Origin: Ctena decussata
Lineage: Eukaryota > Mollusca > Bivalvia > Lucinida > Lucinidae
Length of the DNA stretch: 64,000 bases
Reading direction: 5' to 3'
Assembly (NCBI GenBank): GCA_963989385.1
Contig: OZ022512.1
Coordinates: 30,959,899-31,023,898 of the forward strand
Shown: piece after piece, positions 10,001 through 21,514 of the stretch
Position numbering within the stretch: position 1 is the first letter of the stretch
Layout: each line of letters starts with the position of its first letter
Position numbers and translations under genes: made by a program
Notes under the pieces: model-generated
Databases searched by the model: none
What the model was told of the DNA's origin: nothing
Seen by the model: only the letters and a program-made list of their open reading frames with translations

Positions 10001-10238
10001 GTGGCCGAAGGGGCAGTGGGGGCTAGAAGCCACTTATCTTGGGCACATCACATAAAAGACAGAGCCCATTCCTTCCATTTCCCTGCCTTGTCCATCCCTG
10101 ATGCGAAACAGGTAAACATTTACTGCTGGGTTAACAGAGAGAGTCTTCCAGTTGCTGGAGAGCACGAAGCTCGGGTTCGAACTCACAACCTTCTTCACCA
10201 CAACCGAGTGGCTCTAACCTCTCGACCACGGCACCTCT
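10001..10238 (-). repeat. tRNA-derived SINE, type I, reverse orientation
   Basis: Read on the - strand it begins with 'gccgtggtcgagaggttaga' (box A region), then 'gtgagttcgaacccgag' (box B GTTCGAACCC). The conserved body follows, with 'gtttcgcatcagggatgg' and 'ggcagggaaatgg'. The frame at 10001-10246 is a shadow. Confidence 0.75.
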
Positions 10239-10317
10239 CAAATTAAAACATCCTGTCAACTCACAACATGCAACAGTTTTGAACAGCTGGGCCCAGACAT
10301 TTACTAGCATTATTCCT

Positions 10318-10495
10318 GCATAGGTCAGTGGGAAAAGCGCTGGCCTGCTGATCTTGCAGTCTTGGGTTTAAGCCTTACTGGAGGTAAAATTCTTTCCAAA
10401 TGTAAACGGGGTTTTATTGCACACAGCACTTCATACTCAACCTCCCATTGTCCTGATATGACTCAAATACTGTTAAAAGGATGTAAAATAGCCAG
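10318..10495 (+). repeat. tRNA-derived SINE, type II, near full length
   Basis: Head 'gcataggtcagtgggaaaag' / 'cgctggcctgctgatc' with box B-like 'ttgggtttaagcc', then the body down to 'gtcctgatatgactcaaa' and 'ctgttaaaaggatgtaaaa'. It gives the order in which the pieces at 1945-2190 should be joined. Confidence 0.65.
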
Positions 10496-10877
10496 TTATC
10501 TATCCATCTTCAATTATGGTTTTCGAAGCCGAATCAATGAAGCTACTGCCCTGTTAATGCTGCCTTTTGTTTTGTAAGTTAAAAATAAACTAAAATAGAT
10601 AATAATAGATGTTGATGCTGTTTTTGGTTGGGGTAGCTGAATGACCACCTGTTTGGGAGAGAGCTGCTCATTCGGTTTACCATGCGTGTCTTTCGTAATC
10701 TTGTGTCAAGTTTCCGTGTGTGCTTCTTTCCCTATTGGTTTTGAGGGCGGGATCTGGGATTTGATTGTATTAATTCCTGATCATTGCCTATCTTTTTGCT
10801 CTGTACTGCCATGCTTGGAATTATTATCTGTTAAAATATACTCATGTTGCATGAAACGGTCTTATGTATTCATTTTT
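10496..10877. other. Non-coding stretch
   Basis: Nothing recognised on either strand. Confidence 0.5.
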
Positions 10878-12185
10878 CAGCTCACCTGAGCTGTTGTCAT
10901 ACTAAAACTTCTGGCCAGCATCATCCATCTGGTGTTACACATCATCGGTCAGCAAAAGACCTGGTATGACTTGGGCCATGTTTGGCCCCCATATTTATGA
11001 ATTTTAAAAATTAACTTTAAGAAAGAAGAGCTAAACATGAAACCTCAACAAAAATTTGCAAAGTCGGTAATAACGTAAAAGGTAGGTCAGGATGCAATGA
11101 TAATGATTGCTTTGAGCTCTACTCTTTCAGATAAATGCATTGCACAAGTGTCATGGATCTAGCCCTAATAGTTCCATTGGAGTTAAACGCAAAAACTTGA
11201 CAAAAATTGTAAAGTCGGTGAACCATAAAATGTAGGTCAAGACACAATATTTATGGTGACTTGGAGCTTTACTCTTCCAGATGTATGCATGACCAACTTT
11301 CATGGCTTTAGCCCTTGACGCAGACACTTCATACATTATTAGCCTTTACAGAGTTTATGTTTCCCACTGTCATTGTCCAAAGGACATGGTTGGTATGGCA
11401 ACTTATAATGGAAAAAATGGGATTCATTGGAAAGCCGTTGCAGATATTCTGACCTAACCTTTACAGAAATATTCCTTGATTTATTTTCTATCAGCCCTAT
11501 GTTTTTGTTGCACACTGCTCATTTTGATTGGTTGCCATGGTCACCAAAAGGGAAAAAAGCAAACAATTCATTGTTAGTTATCCTTTTTATTGCAACGGCA
11601 ATCAAAATGTAGAAAAAGTTAAGTATTTTGCTTTTAAATCTACAGACTGTCAGACTGAGACTTTGTAGTTGTATATGTGTATTAGCAGTTTGAGCCTCTA
11701 CAAATTGATAGTAATTTTGAGCTAGAGATCTTGTGAACTGTTTTGTGGCTCGTGGGCCTCTTGTAACAGGCTATTCTTGTGAGAAGCCTAACTAGGTTAC
11801 CATTTGGAATATCTTGATAAAACTTTATAGCATTGTAGAGGAGGTTGAGTCTGTAATGTGTTGTAAAAATATGGTTACTCCTCCTTGCTTACTTTCAGAG
11901 TTAATCCCTTCGATTGTTTTAATTGTTTGGAATATCTTCATGAAACTTCATAGCAATGTAAACTAGCTTGAAACTGTGGGTTGAGTATAGGAATGGCAGC
12001 TTCCCTTTTCTTAATCTCCGAGTTACGCACCTTTGATGAGTATTTACACACTATTCTTGTGCACACATAAGTACCTGTGGGTGGCTGATTGTCAGGGTTT
12101 TAGATTTTCCCAAGGTACTGACTTGAGCTGAATCTCACTCAGAAATGGGCGTGTATGGCTCCGTTTGCGGTGCTCTTGTTGAAGG
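10878..12185 (+). repeat. Hairpin-headed repeat, second CTCACCTGAG-like subfamily
   Basis: Opens GCTCACCTGAGCTGTTGTCA and holds two versions of 'gaaagaagagctaaacatgaaa'/'aaaaatt..aaagtcggt' (about 11020-11240). It closes with 'gtgggcctcttgtaa' (11752-11765). A further related piece ends 'ggtgctcttgttgaaggt' near 12185. No coding capacity. Confidence 0.5.
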
Positions 12186-12398
12186 TAAGCAAACAGGACT
12201 ATGAAACTAAAGTTACAGCAATTTTATTCAAGCCACACATTTGTTATACATTTTCTGTTGTGAACCATGTGTAATAAAGAGCTGGAAATTTTAAAGCAAG
12301 AAAAAAAAAATTTACACAGAATAACATTTTTGAAGTTGGTTTATATGAAATAATTCATTTAAATCTGGACTGAATCTCCCATATCTTCAAAATACAAA

Positions 12399-12636
12399 TG
12401 AGCCGCGACACGACAAAACCAACAATGTGGTTGTGCGCCCAGCGCAGGCTCAGATCAGCCTGGGCATCCGCCCAGTCTGATCAGAGTCTTCGCTGTCCGC
12501 ATGAAGGTAGCTTAGGCCCTTAGCTACCATACACGCACTTAACGAAGAGTCTGATCATACTGGGCGGATCTCCAGGCTGATCTGAGTCTGCACTTGGCGC
12601 ATAACCGCATTGTTGGTTTTCTCGTGTCGCGGCTCA
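12399..12636. mobile_element. Family A element, copy 3
   Basis: Near-consensus ends TGAGCCGCGACACGACAAAA and TTCTCGTGTCGCGGCTCA with both inner inverted pairs present. Confidence 0.9.
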
Positions 12637-12803
12637 AATAGTAGGGTCTCAAAGTCTGACTTTAAAACTCAGCCAAATTTTTGTAGTGTTAGTGACAGTT
12701 CTTGATGAAGATACCTGAGAGTATCATACTCCTGGACATCTGTAATGATGCCAGCTATGAAGCATCAACATATAAAAGTACTTTAGATATTTGAATCAAA
12801 ATG

Positions 12804-13041
12804 TGAGCCGAGACACGAGAAAACCAACTATGTGGTTGTACGCCCAGCACAGACTCAGATCAGCCTGGGCATCCATCCAGTTTGACCAGACTCTTCATTC
12901 AGTGCTCAAAAGGTAGCTAAGGGTCTACGCTACCTCCATGCGGACAGCGAAGACTCTGATCAGACTGGGCGGATGCCCAGGCTGATCTGAGTCTGCGCTG
13001 TCCGCACATCCACATTGTTGGTTTTCTCGCGTCGTGGCTCA
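12804..13041. mobile_element. Family A element, copy 4
   Basis: Ends TGAGCCGAGACACGAGAAAA and TTCTCGCGTCGTGGCTCA; only 167 bp from copy 3, in the same general arrangement, and diverged from it, so two separate insertions are more likely than a duplication. Confidence 0.9.
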
Positions 13042-14368
13042 TGTAGTGTCCGTGACAGCTGTAGGGTCCGTGACAAATGTTCCCATTTCCAAAGAGTGAT
13101 GAAAACAGATTTTAATTTCAATGTACCAGATCAGTCAATTGCATATTTAATAATGGTCAATAAAGAGACCAAAATCTTGTCCTTCTTTAGCAATTACCTG
13201 TTTAGTATCACAGACTCTATGTAAACAGCTGGCAACTGCAGGATGAAAGCATTTGCACATTTTGAAGTCAAAGCAATATTATACTGTTTCAAAATGAAGG
13301 GAAATGAAATTTTAAACAATGACAATAAACTAGCATACACAACTGACTTGAATTAAGGCAAAATAGGCTTTGAAATTGAAACTTTTTTCGTACATATCTT
13401 TGCATACAAAATCTGAAATATAGAAACAAAAGTGCAAAACACATTTCAAATAACAAATAAAACATCAAAATATGCCATCCTGGGAAAAGCTTTCACTAAA
13501 GACTTAACTTATATACAGATCATTGCTGATTACAAGCCTTTTGATATTTCAGCTCTGATATTAGTTGGTAATCTTGTTTGAGTTATTATCTACTCTTTAC
13601 CAGGTCCTGAACGTAAGAGTGGAAGTAGTATTTGATAAGATTTGACTTCAGTAGAAACTGCTCTCAGCAGAGCTACTCAACATGCCAAATACAGTTTATG
13701 TATACAAATGCGTTAATGGAGTGTCCATGACGCTAATGTGATTGTCGCATAAAAGGTGATATCTTGATACAGAGTCAAAATTATCCATAAAATATGCTGT
13801 TTCCTTATAAAAATGGTTTAGAAACAGACAGAAAATTAAGAACACAGGGGAAAATTATTAACAAAATTACAATTGAGATGTATTAGCAAGCTGCCTCATG
13901 ATCACGCAAATTTATGCATTTTCACTTAGTTCTCACAATAGTCAAAAATGTCAAATCAGTTGAAGACATGTATTTTAGCATCTGCTGTTTCAAAGTTTCA
14001 ATATCATAAGCATTAAATTGAAGAACCCTTTTCTTTTTGGTGCTTCTTAGCCTTGGTTATTATATAGTAAATAGTTCTGTACTTCGGTGATGGTTAAGTG
14101 ATACCTAGCATCGAAAGGATGTTGTGTAAAATGGCTAGAGATTAACTAAATGGAATTTTCAGATCATTTGTTCAGTATATGGCGCTAAAAAGTTTTGATC
14201 AAATTTTCAGTTTTCTCAAAACTTTTTTTTTTATCTAAGTTCAAGGTTCTACAGACTCCTGATATTATTGACTAGCTCAGCAAAATTTCTTGTATAAATA
14301 TCCCCTGACTTCTTAGAATTTCTAAATATTAAACATAGCTGTACGAAAATTGAACCTAAGCTCTTTTT
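13042..14368. other. AT-rich non-coding stretch
   Basis: No exon with good borders and no repeat recognised in about 1.3 kb. Confidence 0.5.
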
Positions 14369-15645
14369 ATACCCCGCCACACTTTAGTGGCGGGGTATTA
14401 TGTTATACCTTTCGGTGTCCGTCCGTCCGTGCTCACCATTTCCGATCGATAACTTGAGTATTTATTCATGGAATTTTTCAAATTTTGCATACATATTGTT
14501 ATCGGCGATGAGTGGTATGGGATTGTTAATGGGCAAAATCCGTCCATTTTTAACGGAGTTACTGCCCTTTTTCGTATTGGAAAAATGGTTTCTGGCCTGT
14601 TATTCCTTTACTGTTCATGATATCTGAATGAAACTTCACAGATATGTTGCACATCAAAGGTTACATATTGTGACTAAGGACCGTCACTCTGACCTTCCCA
14701 GTTTGTGAGTTATCCGCCCTTGATAGGTCTGAAAAAAGGTTTTTGACCTATTGTTCCTTTACCATATGGAATATCTGAATATAACTGCACAGATATGTTT
14801 CACATCAAAGGTAACATATTGTGACTAAGAACCGTCACTCTTACCTTTCCCGTTTGTGAGTTATCTGCCCTTGATTGAATTAAAAAATGTTTTTTACCCG
14901 TAGTTCCTTTACTATGTGGAATATTTAAATGAAACTTTACAGATATGTTTCACATCAAAGGTTACATACTGTGACAAAGAACCATCACTCTTACCTTTCC
15001 AGTTCATGAGTTATCTGCCCTTGATAGGTCCGAAAAACGGTTTTTGACCTGTAGTTCCCTTTCTATATGGAATATCTGAATAAAACTTCACAGATATGTT
15101 TCACATCAAAGGCTTCATATAGTGACTAGGAACTGTCACTCTGATCTTTCCGGTTTGTGAGTTATCCGCCCTTGATTGATCTGAAAAACGTTTTTTATCT
15201 GTAGTTCCTTTACTATATGGAATATCTGAACGAAACTTCATAGATATGTTTCACATCAAAGGTTACATATTGTGACAAAGAACCATCACTCTTACCTTTC
15301 CAGTTAATGAGTATTCCCCCTTGATAGATCTGAAAAATGTTTTTTGACTTGTAGTTCCTATACTATATGGAATATCTGAATGAAACTTCACTGATATGTT
15401 TAACACCATAGAATAGGAAACAGAGTCTCTCAGCTCAAAGAAATGCTTTACAGCCTGATCTAAATCTACACTGGTCAGAATGCTCCACGTTGTTGGGTGG
15501 TTTATATTAATATTTATTTACAGTAAGGACATCATATCTCTGTCTATCTCAGTTCTGTGGCTCTTTAGCTATTATATATCTCAAAAAATAAGTTAGGATG
15601 CACAGCAGTGGCGGGGTATCATGCAGTGCCTGCGGTGCTTTTATT
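14369..15645 (+). repeat. Hairpin-headed repeat with 150-bp tandem monomers (GTGGCGGGGTAT family)
   Basis: It begins with a perfect 12-bp stem, ATACCCCGCCAC / GTGGCGGGGTAT (14369-14398), then GTCCGTCCGTCCGTGC. About five monomers of 150-151 bp follow; the core 'cc(a/g)tcactcttacctttcc' sits at 14681, 14832, 14982, 15133 and 15283. The same GTGGCGGGGTAT half returns at 15608-15619 near the end, followed by 'cctgcggtgctttta'. No protein; class unknown. Confidence 0.8.
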
Positions 15646-16909
15646 TTTCATTTCATCAAATCTAGTCCACTTCTTATACTTTGAAATATGAGAAAAATAT
15701 CTTTTGTTAGGCTACAAATACTTTTGGAGTATGTATATCCATTGAAATTGTATGATACCCTGACCTTTTTTGTTCCTTATTCACTTTCCCTTTTTAAAAG
15801 TTTGTATCTGTTTTTCCTTTATTTCATAAGAACGTACACAATATGATGTCTATATATCTGATAATTTGGTAATTCCTTTCTTTTTTATTACTCTTCTCTT
15901 TTTACTTCCATAACTTTTATTATACTGCATAGCCAATGGTATTGCAGAGACAACTGAAAGTGAAACTGACTGTGTGGTCGGTTTTACTGCATTATCAATG
16001 AGTTCAAAGTCAACTAAAAGTAAAAAAGATGATTTACATACAAGCGTTACTTTTACTATCAGATCCTATATTGCTTCACTGTATTATTTATATGCATGTA
16101 TAGAATCTTTGAATAAAATATTGTTTTAACCAAAAAAAGTGATTAACGTCACGTGAAAGATACCTCAAAACACAAAAACTGGAATCAGCGTACATATCTG
16201 CGAAGTCTGGTCAGAGTATTCCCTGTTTGCATACATAAGGAGTCATGGGAAATCTAAGAACTGAAATGGTGGGACTCTAGCAGGTCTGTATTGATGTGGG
16301 GGCTAATTTGGGTGTTTGGTGTGTGCACACACCCTAAGCTCCCCTTTCATACGACACCACTCACTGTACAGTTCGGTAGACAGTTTCCAAGTAAGCCAGT
16401 TTCTACGACTTCTGTATTCGTTTTATGCTACTGAGTATATTTCTATATGTAAGCACATGTATGTAAAGCATATTAAAAAAAAACACTGTTAACACTAAAA
16501 ACCTATAGGTCAGCGCTTTCCAGCAGATGGCGTCTCCAGCAGATGGCTGCAAGACTATTCTGAATAATGTACACAAGAGCATGTGAGCAGTCGCTCACGT
16601 ATACCCCCGGCCAGCGCCACCGCCTAATGAAAACACACTTCATACAAAACTGTAAAGCAAATGTCAAATCTATAACAAATCCAGTGAAAGATCTACTAAT
16701 ACCAAAACATTCCATTAAAAAATTGCAATAAGCAAAATCATATATAAATTTAACACAAAATTTCAATACAAATTTACATAAACTTCTATGTCTGTGGTTT
16801 TGACCTAAAGCCAGCAGCAGCATCCAGATGATGTTAAGTAATCATATTTAACCTTTACTTAAACCTAGTAGCATAGCAATCTGAGAAGTCTTTGTCATAA
16901 ATCTTCCCA
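15646..16909. other. Non-coding stretch
   Basis: No gene recognised. It contains the tandem CTCF-core-like sites at 16520-16547. The - strand frame 16503-16823 has no recognisable domain and no supporting borders. Confidence 0.5.
16520..16547 (+). promoter_or_regulatory. Two tandem CTCF-core-like sites
   Basis: CCAGCAGATGGC occurs at 16520-16531 and again at 16536-16547. Each fits the CTCF core CCASYAGRKGGC exactly, in the same orientation with a 16-bp step. CTCF exists in bilaterians including molluscs; occupancy is not shown. Confidence 0.35.
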
Positions 16910-18903
16910 TTTATTACACTGGAGTGAGAGATGGACAAAAGGAAAAATGGAAAAAGGAGCCAAAATAAATAAATACAGTACTACTAAGCATACCCATCGT
17001 TTGTACCAGATTTCAAAATCAAAGCTGTAGTAGTGACTGAAAAATCTTAGACAGAAATATAATTGGACAGAATTGAAGGGAAAGAAAAACTGGACAAACA
17101 AAGGGAATGATAAGCTGGATCAAGCTGATTCTTTCTTACACTACATACCTAGTCATACCCAATGTTTGTATCAAAGTTCAATATCCTAGCTATAGTGGTT
17201 GCTGAGAAATCTTTGACAAAAATTTAATTGGAGAGATATTGGAGAGAAAGAAAAACTGGACAAAGGGAATGATAAGCTGAACCAGACTGATTCTCTCTTA
17301 CACGGTACAACTAGTCATACCAAACGTTTGTACCAAATTTCAAAATCCTAGCTGTAGTGGTTCCTAAGAAATCTGTGAGAAATATAATTGGAGAGAAAGA
17401 AAAATGGTTCTGGAGAAGAAGATTTTTAAAGGTTTTTACCATTTATGGGCATGGAGGCCATGTTGGTCATGTGACCTGGATGTTTTAACAAATTTTCATT
17501 CCATCAACCCCTGGAGGCTCTAAATGTAATTGGATGAGATCTGGGTCAAAGGTCAAAGAATGACCTTGACGTCTTGTACTCAGAATTCTTCACGACATCA
17601 TTAAGAAACTTCCCATGAATTCTTATGTTCTAGCATTTTTACATATTTGACCTTGCCATAAAATAATCAAGGTCAACCCAAGGTCATCATTTTGAACAAT
17701 TTTGATAATACTGGCATACACAATGCTACATACCAAGTTTCAAGGTCATGGGTCAATTGGTTCTGAAGTAGAAGATTTTTAAAGATTTTTACCATATATG
17801 GGCGTGGCGGCCATGCTGGTATTGTGACCTGGACCGTTTGAACATTCCCCTAACCCCTGGAGGCTCTGTATGAAATTTGGGTACAATTGGCTTAGTGGCT
17901 TTTGAGGAGATTGCTTGAAATTGTTAAAAAAAGAGAGTTCTTGGTCAAAGATCAAAGAATGACCTTGACCTCTTGTACTCATAAATCTTCATGTCCTCAT
18001 TAAGATGACTGAATATACCAACTTTCAGGCCTTAATTGTCAAAACTTTTTATGAAATCTTATGTTCTTGAATTTTCCCATATTTGACCTTGCGGTAAAAA
18101 AGTCAAGGTCATCCCAAGGTCATAATTTGAACAATCTTGATAGTACTCGAGTACCCAATGCCACGTACCAAGTTTCAAGGCCATCGGTCATTTGCTTCTA
18201 GAAAAGATTTTTAAAGGTTTTTACCATATATGGGCATGGCGGCCGTGTTGGTCATGTGACCTGGACTTCATGAATATTTTTTCCCTCAACCCCTGCAGGC
18301 TCTATATGAAATATGGTTTCAGTTGGCCCAGTGGCTTTTGAGGAGATTGTTTGAAATTGTCAAAATTTGAGAGTTTTGGGTCATAGGTCAAAGAATGACC
18401 TTGACCCCTTATACTCTCAAATCTTCATGTACTCATTAAGATGACTGTAGATACCAGTTTTAGCCCAAAATCTTCAATAGTTACCAAGATAAATTATGTT
18501 CTAGCATTTTGCCATATAAAAGGTCAAGGAAGCTAATTGGACCTTACCGTAAAAAAGTCTAGGTCAATCCAAGGTCATAATTTGAACAATCTTGGTAGTA
18601 CTTGCAAACCCAATGCTACATACCAAGATTCAAGGCCATCGGCCTATTGATTCTGAAGAAGAAGATGTTTTTACAGGTTTTTAACATATACGGGTATGGT
18701 GCCCATGTTGGTCATGTGACCAGGACCGTTTGAACAACTTTTCGTTCCTAAGACCTCAGGAGGTTACATATAAAATTTGGTTGCAATTGACACAGTGGTT
18801 TCAGAGGAGAAGTTTGAAATTGTTGACGGACGGACAGACGGACGACGATGGAGCCTGCCTATCCTATGAGCTCCCCCGGAGCCTTCGGCTCAGGTGAGCT
18901 AGA
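16910..18903 (-). repeat. Hairpin-headed CTCACCTGAG repeat, inverted copy with two monomer types
   Basis: Read on the - strand it starts at 18903 with CTAGCTCACCTGAGCC, a GAGCC-ttc-GGCTC hairpin and GTCCGTCTGTCCGTCC. About three monomers follow, of the type seen at 7191-8585 (markers 'cacatgaccaacat', 'tcaaggtcattctttgacc'). The far end (16910-17405) switches to a different tandem unit of about 161-165 bp: 'catacc..(a/c)gtttgtacca' at 16989, 17154 and 17315. The open frame at 17779-17982 is repeat translation. Confidence 0.75.
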
Positions 18904-18954
18904 AAAGGAACATGGATAATTAAAGGATTTGTTTGCACTATTTTCCAATTAAAA

Positions 18955-19085
18955 CCTACGTTGTGACCCTGCATTAGAGCCGTCTCACGAAGATGGATCT
19001 TAGGAGGGGTCACAACATATGTGTTGGATGAGAAATGAGAAAACTATCATAAAATTATCATCAAATACTCTTCTTCTATTGGCCT
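18955..19085. repeat. Decayed relative of the 5536-5736 hairpin MITE
   Basis: Shares 'gttgtgaccc', 'ggggtcacaacatatg', 'tgagaaatgagaaaa' and 'aaattatcatcaaatactc' in the same order with the element at 5536-5736. Confidence 0.6.
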
Positions 19086-19099
19086 ATGGTAATGTCCTA

Positions 19100-21510
19100 T
19101 CCTAGGTGTAAGAAAATGTTTTCCTACTGGCTGTCCATGTGTCTGTCCATCCGTCCTATGTATGTCTGTCTGTCTGTCCATCCGTCCGTGAGCACTTCGT
19201 TTCCGTTCGATCACTTGAGTATTTATTGACGGATTTTCTTCAAACTTGGCACATGGATTGGTCATGGGAATATGTTGGTTGGGATTGTTAATGGGCAAAT
19301 TTCGATATCTTATGCAGGGTTGTGGTCTGGTGATGTGATGGTGCTGCGTGTGACTTCCAGTGCTGGGGCGTCCTACTGATTTGGATAATAGTAGGGCAAG
19401 GGCCTACTGTGCTTGCAGTAGGTGCGGGTGGGAGTTGTTTGGACATTTTTTCTCTCGTCTATCATTTCTCTCATCTTTTTTTCCTCTCTGGAAGACGACC
19501 CGATATTGACTGAAATACTGTCTCAAAGGGAAGGTAAACCCAAAACAATCAATCGATATCTTATGACAGAGTTATTGCCCTTGTCAGTGTCGCAAAAGTG
19601 CTTTTTGGTCTGTTATTCCTGTACACTTTGAAGTATCATGATGAAATTTCACAGAAATGATTGAAATATTTTTTTTTTCTGTTGTTAGCAGAATTTTGTC
19701 CACCAGGGTTATCTGACCCTATCCCAGGGCCATATATGTATAAAATCATGAAAAAATCTGTATAAAATCAGGGTCAAAAGTGATTTTCCTGAAACTTGGT
19801 ACAGCTTATTGAAACGATATAAGCTTTCTGTCATGATCAAAATTTTGTCCCCAGGGTCATCTGCCTCTGACACAGGGCTATATACTTAAATAAAATCATG
19901 AAAAAATCCATAGGCTATATACATGTATAAAATCATGAAGAATTCTGTATAAAATCAGGGTTGAAAGTGATTTTCTTGAAACTTGCTGCAGCTTATCAAA
20001 ACAATATAAGCTTTCTGTCATAATCAAAATTTTGTCCCAAGGGGTTATCTGCCCCTGGCACAGGGCTTTATATACCAAACAAAAAATAAATGTTACAAAG
20101 ATTAGTTATGAACCTTAAGCTAAAGAACAATATTTTCAAATATTGCTACGTTATTCTCTGAGAGGCAAGCTGTCAGGCAACCTCTTGAAGTAATCACTTT
20201 TCGAACGGCATAACTTGTACAGAATTAATCCAATTTCACTGAAAACACCACAGACAATGTGAAACGCTTAATGCGCATGCGCAAGGGCTTAAATTTTCCC
20301 CCTTTCGATTTGCCTCGTGCCCACCAATTAGAATCCCTAAAAGCCTTTTGAAATTTTACCTGCAGTTCAAAGAAATAATGTGTTTAAGATTTTGTGTCTT
20401 TGAAATTATCTTCCTTGCAATTAAAAGTACAGCAAACTATTTACTGTGATTAACCAGTATGTTTAAAAAAATTCAAGTTTAAATCATGGATCTTTTTCCA
20501 GCTTCTCCAGACAATGGTTCATAATGAAAAAGTTTGATTAAACTGGTTAATTATCAGTGGTATACCACATTGCACTGTCTATGGGATTTTCGGTGAAAAG
20601 CATGAAAGTCAGAGTCAAGCATCCCAAAAAGCGGTATTACAAGCATAGTGCTTCACTGGTCAGCCTATTGGAAGCAAGGATTGGATCATTTTCGTAACAT
20701 ACAATGCCTGATAGACATCTCAGAAGTGACCTGCTCACATGGGCTGACAACCTGAGTGAAATACGGGTCTCCAAAAATTACCTCAAAATAGCACTTTCAA
20801 ATTCTGACCCCTCATTTACTCAAACTAATCTGGGGAAATTATGTTCACAGTTTTTGTTGTGATATTCATTTTCTGGACTTCGAAAACGTTTTGTCAGTCA
20901 GACATTTAATAGCATTGGCAATATCTTAATTCAGTTAAAAGAAAATATGCATTGAAAGTACTTGTAACGTTTCTTTTTTTTGTTCAGTATACATAAATAA
21001 AACCATGAAAATATCCAATGGCATATAAAATGAGATTTTTGATGTATCTTGATGAAATTTCACAGAAATGATATAAGTAACAGTAGCATTATTTTACAAA
21101 CAGAATTTAGTCCAGCAGGGTTATCTGCCCCTGCCACAGGCATATATACATGTATACAAACATGAAAAAAAAACTTTATGAAATAAAAATAAAGTTGAAA
21201 TAATATAACTTCATTTTATGATCAAAATGTTTTCCAGAGGGACTATCTGGCCCTGACACAGGGCTATATACATGTGATAAATCATGACAAAATCTGTATA
21301 AAATCAGAACTTAAAGGGATTTTTATGAAACATGTAACAAATGGTCAAAGCAACAATAGCTTCTAGTGATAATTAAAATTTTATCACAAAGAGGTTAATA
21401 TTCTGCCCCAGTCCTGGAGCTATATACAAGTATAAAATGACGAAACAAGAACAGCTACATAAGGTTTACTATGGCGGGGTAATACGCAGTCGTTTACGAT
21501 GTTTATTTTA
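19100..21510 (+). repeat. Hairpin-family repeat with 'ttatctgcccctgccacagg' monomers, interrupted
   Basis: Starts in a TGTCTGTCTGTCCATCC patch (19130-19190) followed by 'cacttgagtatttattgacgg', shared with the 14369 family. Monomers with 'tttgtcc..gggttatctgcc' and 'tatatacatgtataaaatcatg' occur at 19688, 19840, 20027, 21103, 21221 and 21365. It closes with 'ggcggggtaatacgcagtcg' (21476-21495). Between 20085 and 20990 the monomer pattern is absent, so about 0.9 kb may be an insertion or strongly diverged. Confidence 0.65.
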
Positions 21511-21514
21511 CCAA

